In this document: one piece after another, positions 7,367-15,107 of the stretch | Layout: each line of letters opens with the position of its first letter | Position numbering within the stretch: the first letter of the stretch is position 1 | Source of the DNA: a virus | Length of the DNA stretch: 21,315 nt | Virus record (IMG/VR): IMGVR_UViG_3300037493_006804 | Coordinates: 1 to 21,315 of that record | Strand: one strand, 5' to 3' | Translations under genes and position numbers: made by a program | The notes under the pieces: generated by a model | Database searches by the model: none | Told to the model about the DNA's origin: nothing | Seen by the model: the letters and a program-made list of their open reading frames with translations, nothing else

Positions 7367-8351
7367 CCTTTTTAGCAGATTGAAGCTTATCGTAAATTTC
7401 ACTTTCTATTCTACGAGTGTCCTTAACCCCTTCCTCAAAGTCTGCAATTTCTGCTCGAAGTTTTTCTGCTTCAGAATTTAAAGCATCAATTTCTTTACGA
7501 ATCTGTTCTTTTTTCTGATCACTTAGTTTTGCATCTTTAAGCTGTGCTTGTTTTCCTGCTATTTTTTCAAGAATACCGTTTTGGCCTACAACACTCCTTC
7601 CGGTTAACTGTTCTTTCATACCAGAAAGAACAGATTCGTCCTGTTGGCGCTCTGACTTTATTCTTGAGTACTGATCCTCTAGATTTTCTACCTTTGCTGG
7701 CTTTTGTTCTGATGCTGGTTTTTGTGCAGCTTGTGTGAGTTTTTGTTTTTCTTCTTTGGATTTTTCTGCTTCTTTTACTTTAGCCTCTTGTCCAATTTCC
7801 TTTAAAGACTGTGCAGTCGCTGCTTCTCTTGGCTTAAGCTGACTTAGTTTATCTGCTCTCTCGTCTTTATCCTGAATTCCGGCTTCCGCGGCCTTAATCT
7901 TAGCACGCAACTTCAAAAGAGTTGCCATTTTTCCTAAACCTGCACTACTCCCCGAAAGGGTATCCATTCTATCGTTAAGAGCGTCTTCTTTGTCCTTTAA
8001 GATAGTAATCTTTGACGTTTTAAGTTTTTTAAGGGGTTCTTTTTTACTTGATTCCGCGTCTGCTATTTTATCATCAAACTCATCTTCAACTTTATATTTA
8101 GTTGTTAAAACCTGTGCAAGTTGTTTAGCATTGTTAGTAAGTTTTGTTGCAGCAATAGGATTCCTTACAAAATCAAAAAGACCTTCATTAATAACAATCT
8201 GTTCATCAACTGAGATCACCTGAAGAAACACCAGAGCGTCTATTTCTTCTGGTGTAAGATCACATATATCAGCTTCATTAAGTGCCTCTAGTGTCTCCTT
8301 TCTTATTTCAGACTCAAGCACTTTATATTCTTTAAGAGATAGGATTTTCAT
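7356..8351 (-). CDS. Coiled-coil protein, possible internal head protein
   Basis: A 331-residue, highly charged protein rich in Lys, Glu, Ala and Gln. Long helical coiled-coil segments cover about 90-190 and 225-330, with an Ala/Pro/Lys/Gln linker between (about 195-220). No enzyme motif is seen. The N-terminus MKILSLKEYKVLESE resembles that of the neighbouring 84-residue protein (MKNILSFSLFNEE). INEGLFDF (54-61) contains an I-x-E site of the type cut by T4 prohead protease. T4 internal head proteins carry an N-terminal capsid-targeting segment removed in this way, so packaging inside the head is a reasonable hypothesis. The ATG overlaps the preceding gene's stop by 4 nt. Alternatives include a tail or scaffold accessory protein. 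Confidence 0.75.
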   Translation of the reverse strand: MKILSLKEYKVLESEIRKETLEALNEADICDLTPEEIDALVFLQVISVDEQIVINEGLFDFVRNPIAATKLTNNAKQLAQVLTTKYKVEDEFDDKIADAESSKKEPLKKLKTSKITILKDKEDALNDRMDTLSGSSAGLGKMATLLKLRAKIKAAEAGIQDKDERADKLSQLKPREAATAQSLKEIGQEAKVKEAEKSKEEKQKLTQAAQKPASEQKPAKVENLEDQYSRIKSERQQDESVLSGMKEQLTGRSVVGQNGILEKIAGKQAQLKDAKLSDQKKEQIRKEIDALNSEAEKLRAEIADFEEGVKDTRRIESEIYDKLQSAKKDAA

Positions 8352-8602
8352 TTTTCTTCAATGTCTTTTAGTTTAGTGTAATACATAGGATCTTCTGCTA
8401 AGTGATCCATTGCAATTTCGCGGGCTGGGCCTTCATCTTCAGTGTGTTCTAATTCAACTTTCATTCCCATTTCAAGCTCAGATTTAATATTGTCAAGTGA
8501 AACTGAATGTTTTTTCGCCAAATCCTCTAAATTCATACCAGAAGATAATCCTCCTTTAATAATTTCTTCATTAAATAAGGAAAATGATAATATATTTTTC
8601 AT
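8348..8602 (-). CDS. Small DUF5661-like protein
   Basis: An 84-residue protein. The C-terminal half (49-78) carries VELEHTEDEG, REIAMDHLAEDP and YYTKL, the signature I associate with DUF5661, a small phage/bacterial family of unknown function with a conserved E-x-E-H-T and D-H-L-x-E-x-P-x-Y-Y pattern. The H and acidic residues could bind metal, which is untested. I choose the ATG at 8602 because longer in-frame starts would extend through the terminator hairpin at 8631-8646; an ATG at 8617 (MDIYNMKN...) is a second possibility. The gene lies just after gp23 and its terminator, so it is either expressed by read-through or has a promoter in the short A/T-rich gap. Its stop overlaps the next ATG by 4 nt. 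Confidence 0.75.
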   Translation of the reverse strand: MKNILSFSLFNEEIIKGGLSSGMNLEDLAKKHSVSLDNIKSELEMGMKVELEHTEDEGPAREIAMDHLAEDPMYYTKLKDIEEK

Positions 8603-8623
8603 ATTGTATATATCCATAAAAAT

Positions 8624-8650
8624 AAAAAAAGGGGACCGAAGTCCCCTTTT
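8624..8650 (-). terminator. Intrinsic terminator after gp23
   Basis: On the minus strand a perfect 6-bp stem GGGGAC/GTCCCC closes the very stable TTCG tetraloop (C-UUCG-G) and is followed by seven T residues (8630-8624). The stem lies 8646-8631, about 23 nt after the gp23 stop. Four A residues precede the stem, so the plus strand has only a four-T tract; the main direction is leftward, ending the capsid transcript. Confidence 0.93.
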
Positions 8651-8669
8651 CAGCGATATTTCACTAAGA

Positions 8670-10379
8670 TTAAACCATAGAGTATTGTCCGAAGTCAATC
8701 TTGAAGGTTAAGTACATAGTTTCAGGGTGGAAACCAGCATCAACTAGAGCGAATCTAGACTTAACTGCAATCTTAGGAGCCATAGTTCCTTCAGCGATTG
8801 TTTGTACTGATTCAGCCATTAAGTAAGGCATGAATACAAGACCAGGAGAGTTACCATCACCTTTTCTACCTACAGCAACTCTAGTGTCAGTCCAACCCAT
8901 GTTAGGATCAACATAGATTGAAACACCAGCTACAGAACCGATAGGATACAAAGAACCACCATTCTGATTTACTGTGTTAGAAAGAGGATATGGAGTAAAT
9001 CCTGCGATGTCCTGAATAGCAGAAGCTACTTGACCGTTTACAACGGCGAAGTTAGCAGCTCCTCTTCTACCTCTGATAGCGATAACGTTGGTAGCAGCAA
9101 GGATCTTAGAAAGGATTCTTCTCTGCAAAGTACCACCATTGTCACCGTTCGTTGGAACAGTGTATGCGGTAGTAATAGTAACAGGAGCTCCTCCGTTTTC
9201 ACCAACACCAATATTAACAGCAGCCGAACCTGACGTTGCATTCAAAATGAGGTTCAAGTTAGTTGCGTTAGTATTGTAAGCATTAGAAGCATTGGTAACA
9301 CCAAGTCTAAAGATTCTCTCAAGGATGAGTTTGTTGATTGACTGGGTCAATTCGTTAACGAGTACAGCCTCGATTTGAGCAACTGCATCGATACCAAACT
9401 GCTTAAGGTCTTGAACTTGCTCTCTAGTAACAGCAGCGGCAACTTGGAAAGTTTGAGCCTCAACTGATTTGTTGAAGAGAGAAAGACCCATAAGGTTATC
9501 AACAGTATCTTCACCTTCTTGTCTCAAGTAAGCTTCGTTAGAAGATACATTGTTGAATCCTCCAGATACTGAGGTGTTCTTGGCGAAACCTCTACCAGAG
9601 AAACCAGTGATGTGATCTTCAAGAGCCTTTACTAACTCAGCAGAACCTGAAGAAAGAGAAGCGATCTCTGTTCCAGCACTACCTGTAGAGTTGGCGTAAA
9701 GTGCGCCACCAGATACAGTAGCTGCGATGGTCTTAGAACCAGCAGCACCGTTATCAGCTCTGTAGTTAACAGAAGCATCAGAAGTGTAAGCGTTCACCTT
9801 GAAGATGGGGTATCCATCGATTCTAGAGTTACCTACATAAGTAAGAGTGTAGATAAGTCCGGTTGTGCCTGATCCTGAAGTACTATCTCCTAAGAAAAAT
9901 ACTGTGTTGATGTCAGAGTCGGTAAGATCTTCACCTGTGTTATAGGTAAGAGCTAATTTGATCATCAAAGGAGATTCTACTGAATCGAGTCTACCACCTT
10001 GGTAGATGAAGTCAAGATAAGTAAGAATTCCAAGAGGACCACTCATAGGAACGACGGGAACGAGATCTAAACCTACAGTCTGAGCAGCTACTTGCATAGC
10101 AAGTGGAAGAAGACTGAATGGCTTGTCGCCAGATCCGGTTGGTTGGTTAGAGAATTGAGTGGTTAAGCCTGGGTCACCTGGGAAGGTAACTGCGCCCATA
10201 CCATACACATTCATGTTGGGGTTGAGGTGAACGGTGTTATTTACGTTCTCAGAAAGTTGGTGGAAGTGGCAGTACTTAGACATCCACGACAACTTGTTTC
10301 TATCCGCAACTCCAGTAGCAGATTCGATGATAGGAGCCCATGTCTTCACTACCTCTGTCTCATTGATAAGTTGATTCAT
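8670..10379 (-). CDS. 23: Major capsid protein gp23
   Basis: A 569-residue T4-type major head protein (T4 gp23 is 521). The N-terminus contains VVKTWAPIIESATGVADRNK, the conserved 'W-A-P-I-(I/M)-E...TGV' start of gp23 proteins. The central part has long helices such as SVEAQTFQVAAAVTREQVQD and the region near the end contains GLVFMPYLMAES, KSRFALVDAG and HPETMYLTF. T4 gp23 loses its first 65 residues to the prohead protease at an (L/I)-x-E site; here LSE at 42-44 is the best equivalent. It lies directly after the protease-scaffold gene, as in T4, and is followed by a strong terminator. A 94-nt leader separates it from that gene and holds a promoter candidate. The gene is visibly less A/T-rich than its neighbours, consistent with very high expression. 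Confidence 0.96.
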   Translation of the reverse strand: MNQLINETEVVKTWAPIIESATGVADRNKLSWMSKYCHFHQLSENVNNTVHLNPNMNVYGMGAVTFPGDPGLTTQFSNQPTGSGDKPFSLLPLAMQVAAQTVGLDLVPVVPMSGPLGILTYLDFIYQGGRLDSVESPLMIKLALTYNTGEDLTDSDINTVFFLGDSTSGSGTTGLIYTLTYVGNSRIDGYPIFKVNAYTSDASVNYRADNGAAGSKTIAATVSGGALYANSTGSAGTEIASLSSGSAELVKALEDHITGFSGRGFAKNTSVSGGFNNVSSNEAYLRQEGEDTVDNLMGLSLFNKSVEAQTFQVAAAVTREQVQDLKQFGIDAVAQIEAVLVNELTQSINKLILERIFRLGVTNASNAYNTNATNLNLILNATSGSAAVNIGVGENGGAPVTITTAYTVPTNGDNGGTLQRRILSKILAATNVIAIRGRRGAANFAVVNGQVASAIQDIAGFTPYPLSNTVNQNGGSLYPIGSVAGVSIYVDPNMGWTDTRVAVGRKGDGNSPGLVFMPYLMAESVQTIAEGTMAPKIAVKSRFALVDAGFHPETMYLTFKIDFGQYSMV

Positions 10380-10446
10380 GATAAATTTATTTTGTTTTTG
10401 TTTTTTTTTAATCTCTTCCGCTTTATTCTTCTTAGCAGATCATATA

Positions 10447-10454
10447 GTTATATA
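10447..10454 (-). promoter_or_regulatory. TATATAAC upstream of gp23 (promoter candidate)
   Basis: The minus strand reads CATATATATAACTATATG around this site; TATATAAC is one base from the TATATAAA element seen before other leftward genes. It is 67 nt before the gp23 ATG, giving a longer leader than the others. A dedicated late promoter for gp23 would fit its high expression, as in T4. Confidence 0.4.
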
Positions 10455-10473
10455 TATGTTACTTTTAATATTT

Positions 10474-12255
10474 TTAGAATTCTCTACCCATTTTTCTTGC
10501 AACAGTAGCTCTGATATGCTCTAGATATTCGTTAGAGGATTCATTTACAGGAGCATCATCAGCTGCAAGTTTACCTTCATTAATTGTTTGAAGATTCAAC
10601 TGAACCGGTCTTAGATCTCTTGTTTGCCAGAAATTGTCAATCTGGTACTGAGTGTTCAGTGGGTAGTAGTTGCTTTGAGCTGAAATTGAACCTTTTTGAG
10701 ATTCATTTAGAGCTTCCCACTGCTTTCTGTATTTTTCTGGCATATTAGTGAAAACGTTAAGCTCGGTGGGTTTGTTAATAAAAGTTGACTCCCAAATCAT
10801 TTCTACATCACGAGATCCGAAATATTTGTTGTCTTTAAAAGCCTCAACTAAAGCAGTTTGTTTATCTTCGCTTAAAGATTGAAACTCGTTTCTCTTGCCC
10901 TCACTAACAAATCTTAAGAAATGTAGCTCTTCTTTCTCCTCAACTGACTTTTTAGCCTTTGCACTTTCAATTAAAGTAGCAAGCTTTTCTTCAACACCTT
11001 TCTTATAAGAAACCGATTCAACAACAGGCTCAGTAGCATCAGCAGTTTCGCTAACTTCTTCGCTAGATCCAAACTTGATTGAAGCACCTTCAACAATCTT
11101 ATTTATGCTTTCAGCAACATACTCTGAGTAATTACCTACGGTTTCCAGGTTCTCCTTTAAGTAATTAGTGTAACCAATAAGCTTATCAGCATTTTCTGCC
11201 AAATACTCTTGGTATCCAATAGATTTGTCGAGGTTCTCTGCTAAATAGTTAGCATATAAGATATTCGTATCAAGGTTCTCTGCCAAATACTCTTGGTATC
11301 CGATAGATTTGTCAAGGTTCTCGGCGATATAATTTGAGAAAGAAATATTCTCGTCTACATTCTCAGCCAAGTAGTTTGAGTACTCGATGCTCTTATTAAG
11401 ATTCTCAGCTACATACTCAGCATATGCTTTAACCTCCCTAGACTCAGTAATAGTAGTATCTAGGTTCTCTGATAAATACTCAACATATTTTTGCAGTTTG
11501 TTGTAGTTTTCTGCAATATGCTCAGTATACTTAACAAGTTTTTCCATTTTAGAAGCATTTTCATTAGAAGATTTCACTGCTTCTTTAATGGAAGAGATTT
11601 CATTTTTTAAATATTTTGAGTACTTATTAAAATCCTCAACAGAAACATTATTTTCCATAGTTAATTCATTGTTTTGATATTTATCTTTGTTATCTTCGTT
11701 TTCGTAAGATTCTTCAAGTTCATAGATGTAAAGATCAGAATCATTAGTGAACCCGTAGGATTCATTTACTCTTTTTAATTCAGCATTCTCAAATCCAGGA
11801 TCGGCAACAAGATCATAAGTGAAAAGCTTTTTAATTGACACCTTTCCGTTCTCATCAACATTACCAGCAGCTCTTGAGCTGATATGAAGAGGAATTCCGT
11901 CCTCGATTAATGCTTTAGCCTGTCTTCCTTTGTCGGTATTTAATAGTCTGATACGACCCATAACCTTCTTAGTTGTAGGATCATACTCTAGTTTTTCAAT
12001 AACGTGAGAAACATTTCCTAAAGAAATATCAAAGCTTTTAGGGTGATCTAATTCGCCCAATAGCTTAGAAGTTTTTACTTTCTCTTGAAGATCTTTAATG
12101 TGAGGAAGTACCTCAGTTTCCTCGTAGATACGATTGTTTTTGTTTTTTACACCAATTTCTGTAAAAACACCTTCGAGAACAACCGAGCCATTCTCAGATT
12201 TGGTATCTAAAGACGAACTTGATCTCTCAATAATGAGCAGATTCTTATCAGACAT
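10474..12255 (-). CDS. Fused prohead protease-scaffold protein (gp21-gp22)
   Basis: A 593-residue protein joining two T4 functions. Residues 1-165 are a gp21-type prohead protease (herpesvirus-protease-like serine fold): GVFTEIGVKNKNNRIY (29-44), GELDHP with candidate catalytic H71, HISSRAAG with candidate nucleophile S126 or S127, and LVADPGFENAEL (149-160). An acidic linker (166-199) leads to a gp22-like scaffold from about M200. Its core (240-385) is a coiled-coil-like array of YxxYLAENLDKSIxY-type units with [L/I/V]-x-E recurring every 14 residues. A mixed C-terminal part (440-593) follows and ends ATVARKMGREF. In T4 the protease and scaffold are separate genes; the protease digests the scaffold during head maturation. 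It lies between gp20 and gp23, and the 51-nt gap to gp20 leaves no room for T4 genes 67 and 68. A TATATAAA element lies 15 nt upstream. Confidence 0.92.
   Translation of the reverse strand: MSDKNLLIIERSSSSLDTKSENGSVVLEGVFTEIGVKNKNNRIYEETEVLPHIKDLQEKVKTSKLLGELDHPKSFDISLGNVSHVIEKLEYDPTTKKVMGRIRLLNTDKGRQAKALIEDGIPLHISSRAAGNVDENGKVSIKKLFTYDLVADPGFENAELKRVNESYGFTNDSDLYIYELEESYENEDNKDKYQNNELTMENNVSVEDFNKYSKYLKNEISSIKEAVKSSNENASKMEKLVKYTEHIAENYNKLQKYVEYLSENLDTTITESREVKAYAEYVAENLNKSIEYSNYLAENVDENISFSNYIAENLDKSIGYQEYLAENLDTNILYANYLAENLDKSIGYQEYLAENADKLIGYTNYLKENLETVGNYSEYVAESINKIVEGASIKFGSSEEVSETADATEPVVESVSYKKGVEEKLATLIESAKAKKSVEEKEELHFLRFVSEGKRNEFQSLSEDKQTALVEAFKDNKYFGSRDVEMIWESTFINKPTELNVFTNMPEKYRKQWEALNESQKGSISAQSNYYPLNTQYQIDNFWQTRDLRPVQLNLQTINEGKLAADDAPVNESSNEYLEHIRATVARKMGREF
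11101..11538 (-). repeat. 42-bp coding repeats encoding a 14-residue scaffold unit
   Basis: This stretch encodes residues 240-385 of the protease-scaffold protein. Cleavage-like tripeptides fall at 247 (IAE), 261 (LSE), 282 (VAE), 296 (LAE), 310 (IAE), 324, 338 and 352 (LAE), 366 (LKE) and 380 (VAE). Spacing is 14 residues throughout except one step of 21, so a heptad register is never broken. The block GYQEYLAEN occurs twice, at 319 and 347. At DNA level the units are degenerate 42-bp tandem copies. Confidence 0.9.
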
Positions 12256-12270
12256 GCTTTTTATATTTTT

Positions 12271-12278
12271 TTTATATA
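12271..12278 (-). promoter_or_regulatory. TATATAAA element upstream of the protease-scaffold gene
   Basis: The minus strand reads TATATAAA, 15 nt before the ATG at 12255, preceded by AAGAA exactly as in the copy before the 648-residue virion gene. It lies in the 51-nt gap after gp20, so it would give the scaffold/protease a promoter separate from the portal. Confidence 0.5.
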
Positions 12279-12306
12279 TTCTTTGTAAATAGTATTTTAT
12301 TTAATA

Positions 12307-13971
12307 CTAAATGTCGAGATCCAAATCGTCCGATCCGATATCATCCCCAAGCTCATCTTCTCCAGATTCTTCTTTTTTGAATTTATTCTTTGATTCGCCT
12401 GCTATAATTTTTTCAGCGTCTTCTTTACTATATCCTTCTTTTTCTAAAGATTCCAATTCTTTAAATCTTTCGTTATTTTTCAAATCTTCTTGTGTAAACC
12501 CTCCGTATCTTTGTACTAAGAAATCTAAATTAAAGAATGGAACATCATTCATATCAGCATCCTGAGTAGTTAGAGAATCTTTAACATTAGTTATAAAATC
12601 AATTCTTTTACTTGCCAATTCCATGGCTTTCATTTCTTCAAAGACATTTTCCTTGTTAAACTTAATGGTAAAGTTTGATTTGAAATTGAAATCATCTCCT
12701 AACGCAGGATTGTCCAAAACCATTTGAATATAGGTTGGTTTTACAAGAATCTCCTGCCAAATTGATCTTAAACGATTGATAAACTTTGAGAATTTTATTT
12801 CCTCTCTTAACAATCCTTCTGCAGCAATCTCATAAGTAGATGGACTATCAACATCAAATCTGCTGAAAGGGATTTTAGAAGCAAGCTTTAGTTTATCAGA
12901 AAAATACTTCAAGGTTTCAGTATCCGAAAGATCCGGTCCATCTCCACCCATTGGTTCAATCTGAGGCTCTTCTCCGTCCTTCGAAGGTAACCAATATTCT
13001 TTTGAAAATTGCATCATTGGTTTACCATTCACAGAGAGCTCTCCAGAATCGTAATCAAAATCAATAACTTCACGATAGTTATGCATTAATTGTGAAAGAG
13101 ATTGTTTTGCTCTTGTCTTTGATTTACCACCAACTGGAATGATAAATTTCATTTTCCAGCTTGCATTTGTAACAGCCCAAATGATTCTTGACTGTTCCAT
13201 GATTCTTAAAAGATTGAAAGATCTAACAAGTCTTTCTGCGTATGAAACCCTGTTTGGTGAGTTTACTGATGAATAAGATATGTAGATAATCTGTGAATCA
13301 AAAAGTTTTCTTTCCTTTGCGCCTTGACCTTTATACTGAATCCACATCTTTTTATTAGTCTGATCATCAATAATAGGAAGTAAAGAAACCGGGTCAAGTT
13401 CTTTAAAACCTATGATCTGATCCTGTTTATCATTATAAATGATTTCAAAGGCAAGATAACCATCAATAAGCCATTTTCTGTAATAGTTCCATGCACTTAA
13501 TCCATCGGTAAATCCAAAATAAGTGTAGATCTTATTATAACACTCCTGCATAACCTCCTTTATCTCAGTCTTTAATGGACCATTAAATTGAGGATATGCA
13601 AAAAAGTTTGAATCATCAAATACTACACTTTCATCTGTAATAGTGTCAAGTATTTCTTCAATCTCATCCTGTACTGCAAAAATTCTAAGTTGATCTCTCT
13701 TTTTGGGATAAGATTTATCGTAGAATGAAATATTTTTCTTTAACGTAGTATCAGCCATTGAAAGAGCAGCGAATGCGTAGTACATATCGTCGCTATCTGC
13801 TCCTGTTGGGTTAAAGGTATAACCCATTTTGTCCTCTGAAACGCCTACAGCACGAGAGTTTCTGATAATCATATCATCATACTCCATACCCAGTCGACTG
13901 AGTTGTTTTAGTCTTTTGGTTACAAAGTTGTCTCTACTAAGCGTACCTTTTCTGTCTGTAAAACCAGCCAT
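12307..13971 (-). CDS. 20: Portal vertex protein gp20
   Basis: A 554-residue T4-type portal protein (T4 gp20 is 524). Twelve copies form the ring through which DNA enters the head and onto which the neck is built. Recognisable portions: QDEIEEILDTITDESVVFDD (101-120), equivalent to the early helix and 'EAI' segment of gp20; WNYYRKWLIDGYLAFEIIYN (161-180); GFKELDPVSLLPI (188-200); and IPFSRFDVDSP further on. The last 50 residues are Lys/Glu-rich and then acidic (DDIGSDDLDLDI), probably disordered. The order gp20, protease, scaffold, capsid is the conserved T4 head block. The ATG is 9 nt after the stop of the 216-residue gene. There is no visible Shine-Dalgarno sequence. Confidence 0.93.
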   Translation of the reverse strand: MAGFTDRKGTLSRDNFVTKRLKQLSRLGMEYDDMIIRNSRAVGVSEDKMGYTFNPTGADSDDMYYAFAALSMADTTLKKNISFYDKSYPKKRDQLRIFAVQDEIEEILDTITDESVVFDDSNFFAYPQFNGPLKTEIKEVMQECYNKIYTYFGFTDGLSAWNYYRKWLIDGYLAFEIIYNDKQDQIIGFKELDPVSLLPIIDDQTNKKMWIQYKGQGAKERKLFDSQIIYISYSSVNSPNRVSYAERLVRSFNLLRIMEQSRIIWAVTNASWKMKFIIPVGGKSKTRAKQSLSQLMHNYREVIDFDYDSGELSVNGKPMMQFSKEYWLPSKDGEEPQIEPMGGDGPDLSDTETLKYFSDKLKLASKIPFSRFDVDSPSTYEIAAEGLLREEIKFSKFINRLRSIWQEILVKPTYIQMVLDNPALGDDFNFKSNFTIKFNKENVFEEMKAMELASKRIDFITNVKDSLTTQDADMNDVPFFNLDFLVQRYGGFTQEDLKNNERFKELESLEKEGYSKEDAEKIIAGESKNKFKKEESGEDELGDDIGSDDLDLDI

Positions 13972-13980
13972 TTAGTGTTT

Positions 13981-14631
13981 TTATTTCTTATTTATTATAT
14001 ATTGATAAAACTGAGAATGTATCATAGTGTTGCTTTCTCCTATAAAAGTATCTGAATCTATACAAGCCATTTTGTGCCAGTTTTCATAACTTATTACTTT
14101 AACATTTCTACGACCAGGTTTTAAGTAATCCCTAACTGCGTACCCAGCGCCATAGCGATCAATTAATGGCTTTAGTGAGTAGTAATCAATATTTAATGTT
14201 GATTGTAATCTTGCTTTGAGCTGCCTCTGACCCTGTGTTGCAGCATCAAGTCTTCCATATATCGCGGTAACAACCGCATTCAGGAATTTTTTCCTTACTT
14301 CAAAGGGTAAAAATCTAATATTCAGTCCCAGATCTCCCGTTCCCTTTTCATCAGATCCTAGAGAAATAACTATTGGGTTTGAATCATAAAGATCTCGCGA
14401 ACTCTCTAAAGTTGGGTAATAATCAAAATAGTAAAGTTTACCTGTAGTAAACCTGTTTGCAGATACATCACCAACCTGAGGATTTCCCTCTTGGATCATA
14501 TCATCTATCCAGTCTTCCGATGCTTTGCTGGCTTTTTGTGGTGATCTGTATGTGCTAACAAGTTCATCAACTGCTCTTTCAAAAATGTTGATGCTACTAT
14601 TGGTGGAATTTACGCCAGCATAATTGAACAT
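13981..14631 (-). CDS. Head/neck-associated protein, possibly gp2-like DNA end protector
   Basis: A 216-residue protein. The core signature is TTGKLYYFDYYPT (62-74), then LYDSNPIVISLG (81-92) and GLNIRFLPFEVRKKFL (102-117). This 'Y-x-F-x-Y-x-P ... Y-x-x-x-P-(L/I)-V ... G-L-N-x-x-(Y/F)-L-P' pattern is familiar from T4-like phages. I associate it loosely with gp2, the protein that caps packaged DNA ends, whose gene sits next to gene 4 in T4; here too it directly follows the gp4 gene, overlapping it by one base (14631). The C-terminal 80 residues are basic (RDYLKPGRRNVK). The name is uncertain; that it is a structural protein of the head-tail junction is more likely than not. Confidence 0.8.
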   Translation of the reverse strand: MFNYAGVNSTNSSINIFERAVDELVSTYRSPQKASKASEDWIDDMIQEGNPQVGDVSANRFTTGKLYYFDYYPTLESSRDLYDSNPIVISLGSDEKGTGDLGLNIRFLPFEVRKKFLNAVVTAIYGRLDAATQGQRQLKARLQSTLNIDYYSLKPLIDRYGAGYAVRDYLKPGRRNVKVISYENWHKMACIDSDTFIGESNTMIHSQFYQYIINKK

Positions 14632-15107
14632 TACAACAATTTACTATCCTCGGTCAGTAGAAGAACTTTGTAGTTATTTACATCTGCAAACTTCTTGAGA
14701 GCATCTATTTTACACATGTTTGTAACATATGTTTTATATGCCCATTGGTAGTTCTCTAGTGCCTTTTTTGTTTTTTTCTTGGGTTCAGATGGTTTTTTGA
14801 GTTGTGCTTTTGGTTTAACCTCAACCAAATAGTTTACTAAGCTGTCTCCTCTTTTAATCTGAATAAAGTAATCAGGGTGATAATTATGAAATTTGTTATC
14901 GACGATGTTAAAGTATTTGATTGATATTGGTTCTGAACTCCATTTCATAACTCTTTCATTCCCATCACAAAAAATCATAACCTTTCTCTCCCAACTGCTT
15001 CTATAAATGATTGGTAAAGGCCCTACATATTTAAAAGGGTTCACTGGGTTGTAATAACCTTGAGTGAACCCTGAATTGTGTGTAGGTTTTATGTTTTTTA
15101 TGCTCAT
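14631..15107 (-). CDS. 4: Head completion protein gp4 (nuclease-like)
   Basis: A 158-residue protein matching T4 gp4 (also called gp50/4; about 150 residues), needed to finish DNA-filled heads before tail attachment. The family has a TnsA-like PD-(D/E)xK nuclease fold. Here are the features in order: IIYRSSWERK (33-42, E40), WSSEPISIKY (56-65), NYHPDYF (75-81, D79) and LVEVKPK (94-100, E96 and K98), then a Lys/Pro-rich loop and a final strand YKVLLLTED typical of the family. All expected catalytic positions seem present, so activity may be retained. The start overlaps the gp55-like stop by one base and the 3' end overlaps the next gene by one base. Confidence 0.9.
   Translation of the reverse strand: MSIKNIKPTHNSGFTQGYYNPVNPFKYVGPLPIIYRSSWERKVMIFCDGNERVMKWSSEPISIKYFNIVDNKFHNYHPDYFIQIKRGDSLVNYLVEVKPKAQLKKPSEPKKKTKKALENYQWAYKTYVTNMCKIDALKKFADVNNYKVLLLTEDSKLL

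Noticed and set aside
7367-7402. Upstream ATG at 7402 as the start of the zinc-finger-like gene
   Set aside because: It would overlap the coiled-coil gene by 47 nt; the ATG at 7366 gives an 11-nt overlap like that of gp62 and its neighbour.
8603-8698. Longer form of the DUF5661-like protein starting near 8698
   Set aside because: It would run through the gp23 terminator hairpin and into the gp23 coding end; the family-like sequence begins after the ATG at 8602.
10227-10508. Plus-strand open frame across the gp23 start and leader
   Set aside because: It is antisense to gp23 and its leader, and its Phe/Leu-rich end comes from A/T-rich leader DNA; there is no supporting start signal or family match.
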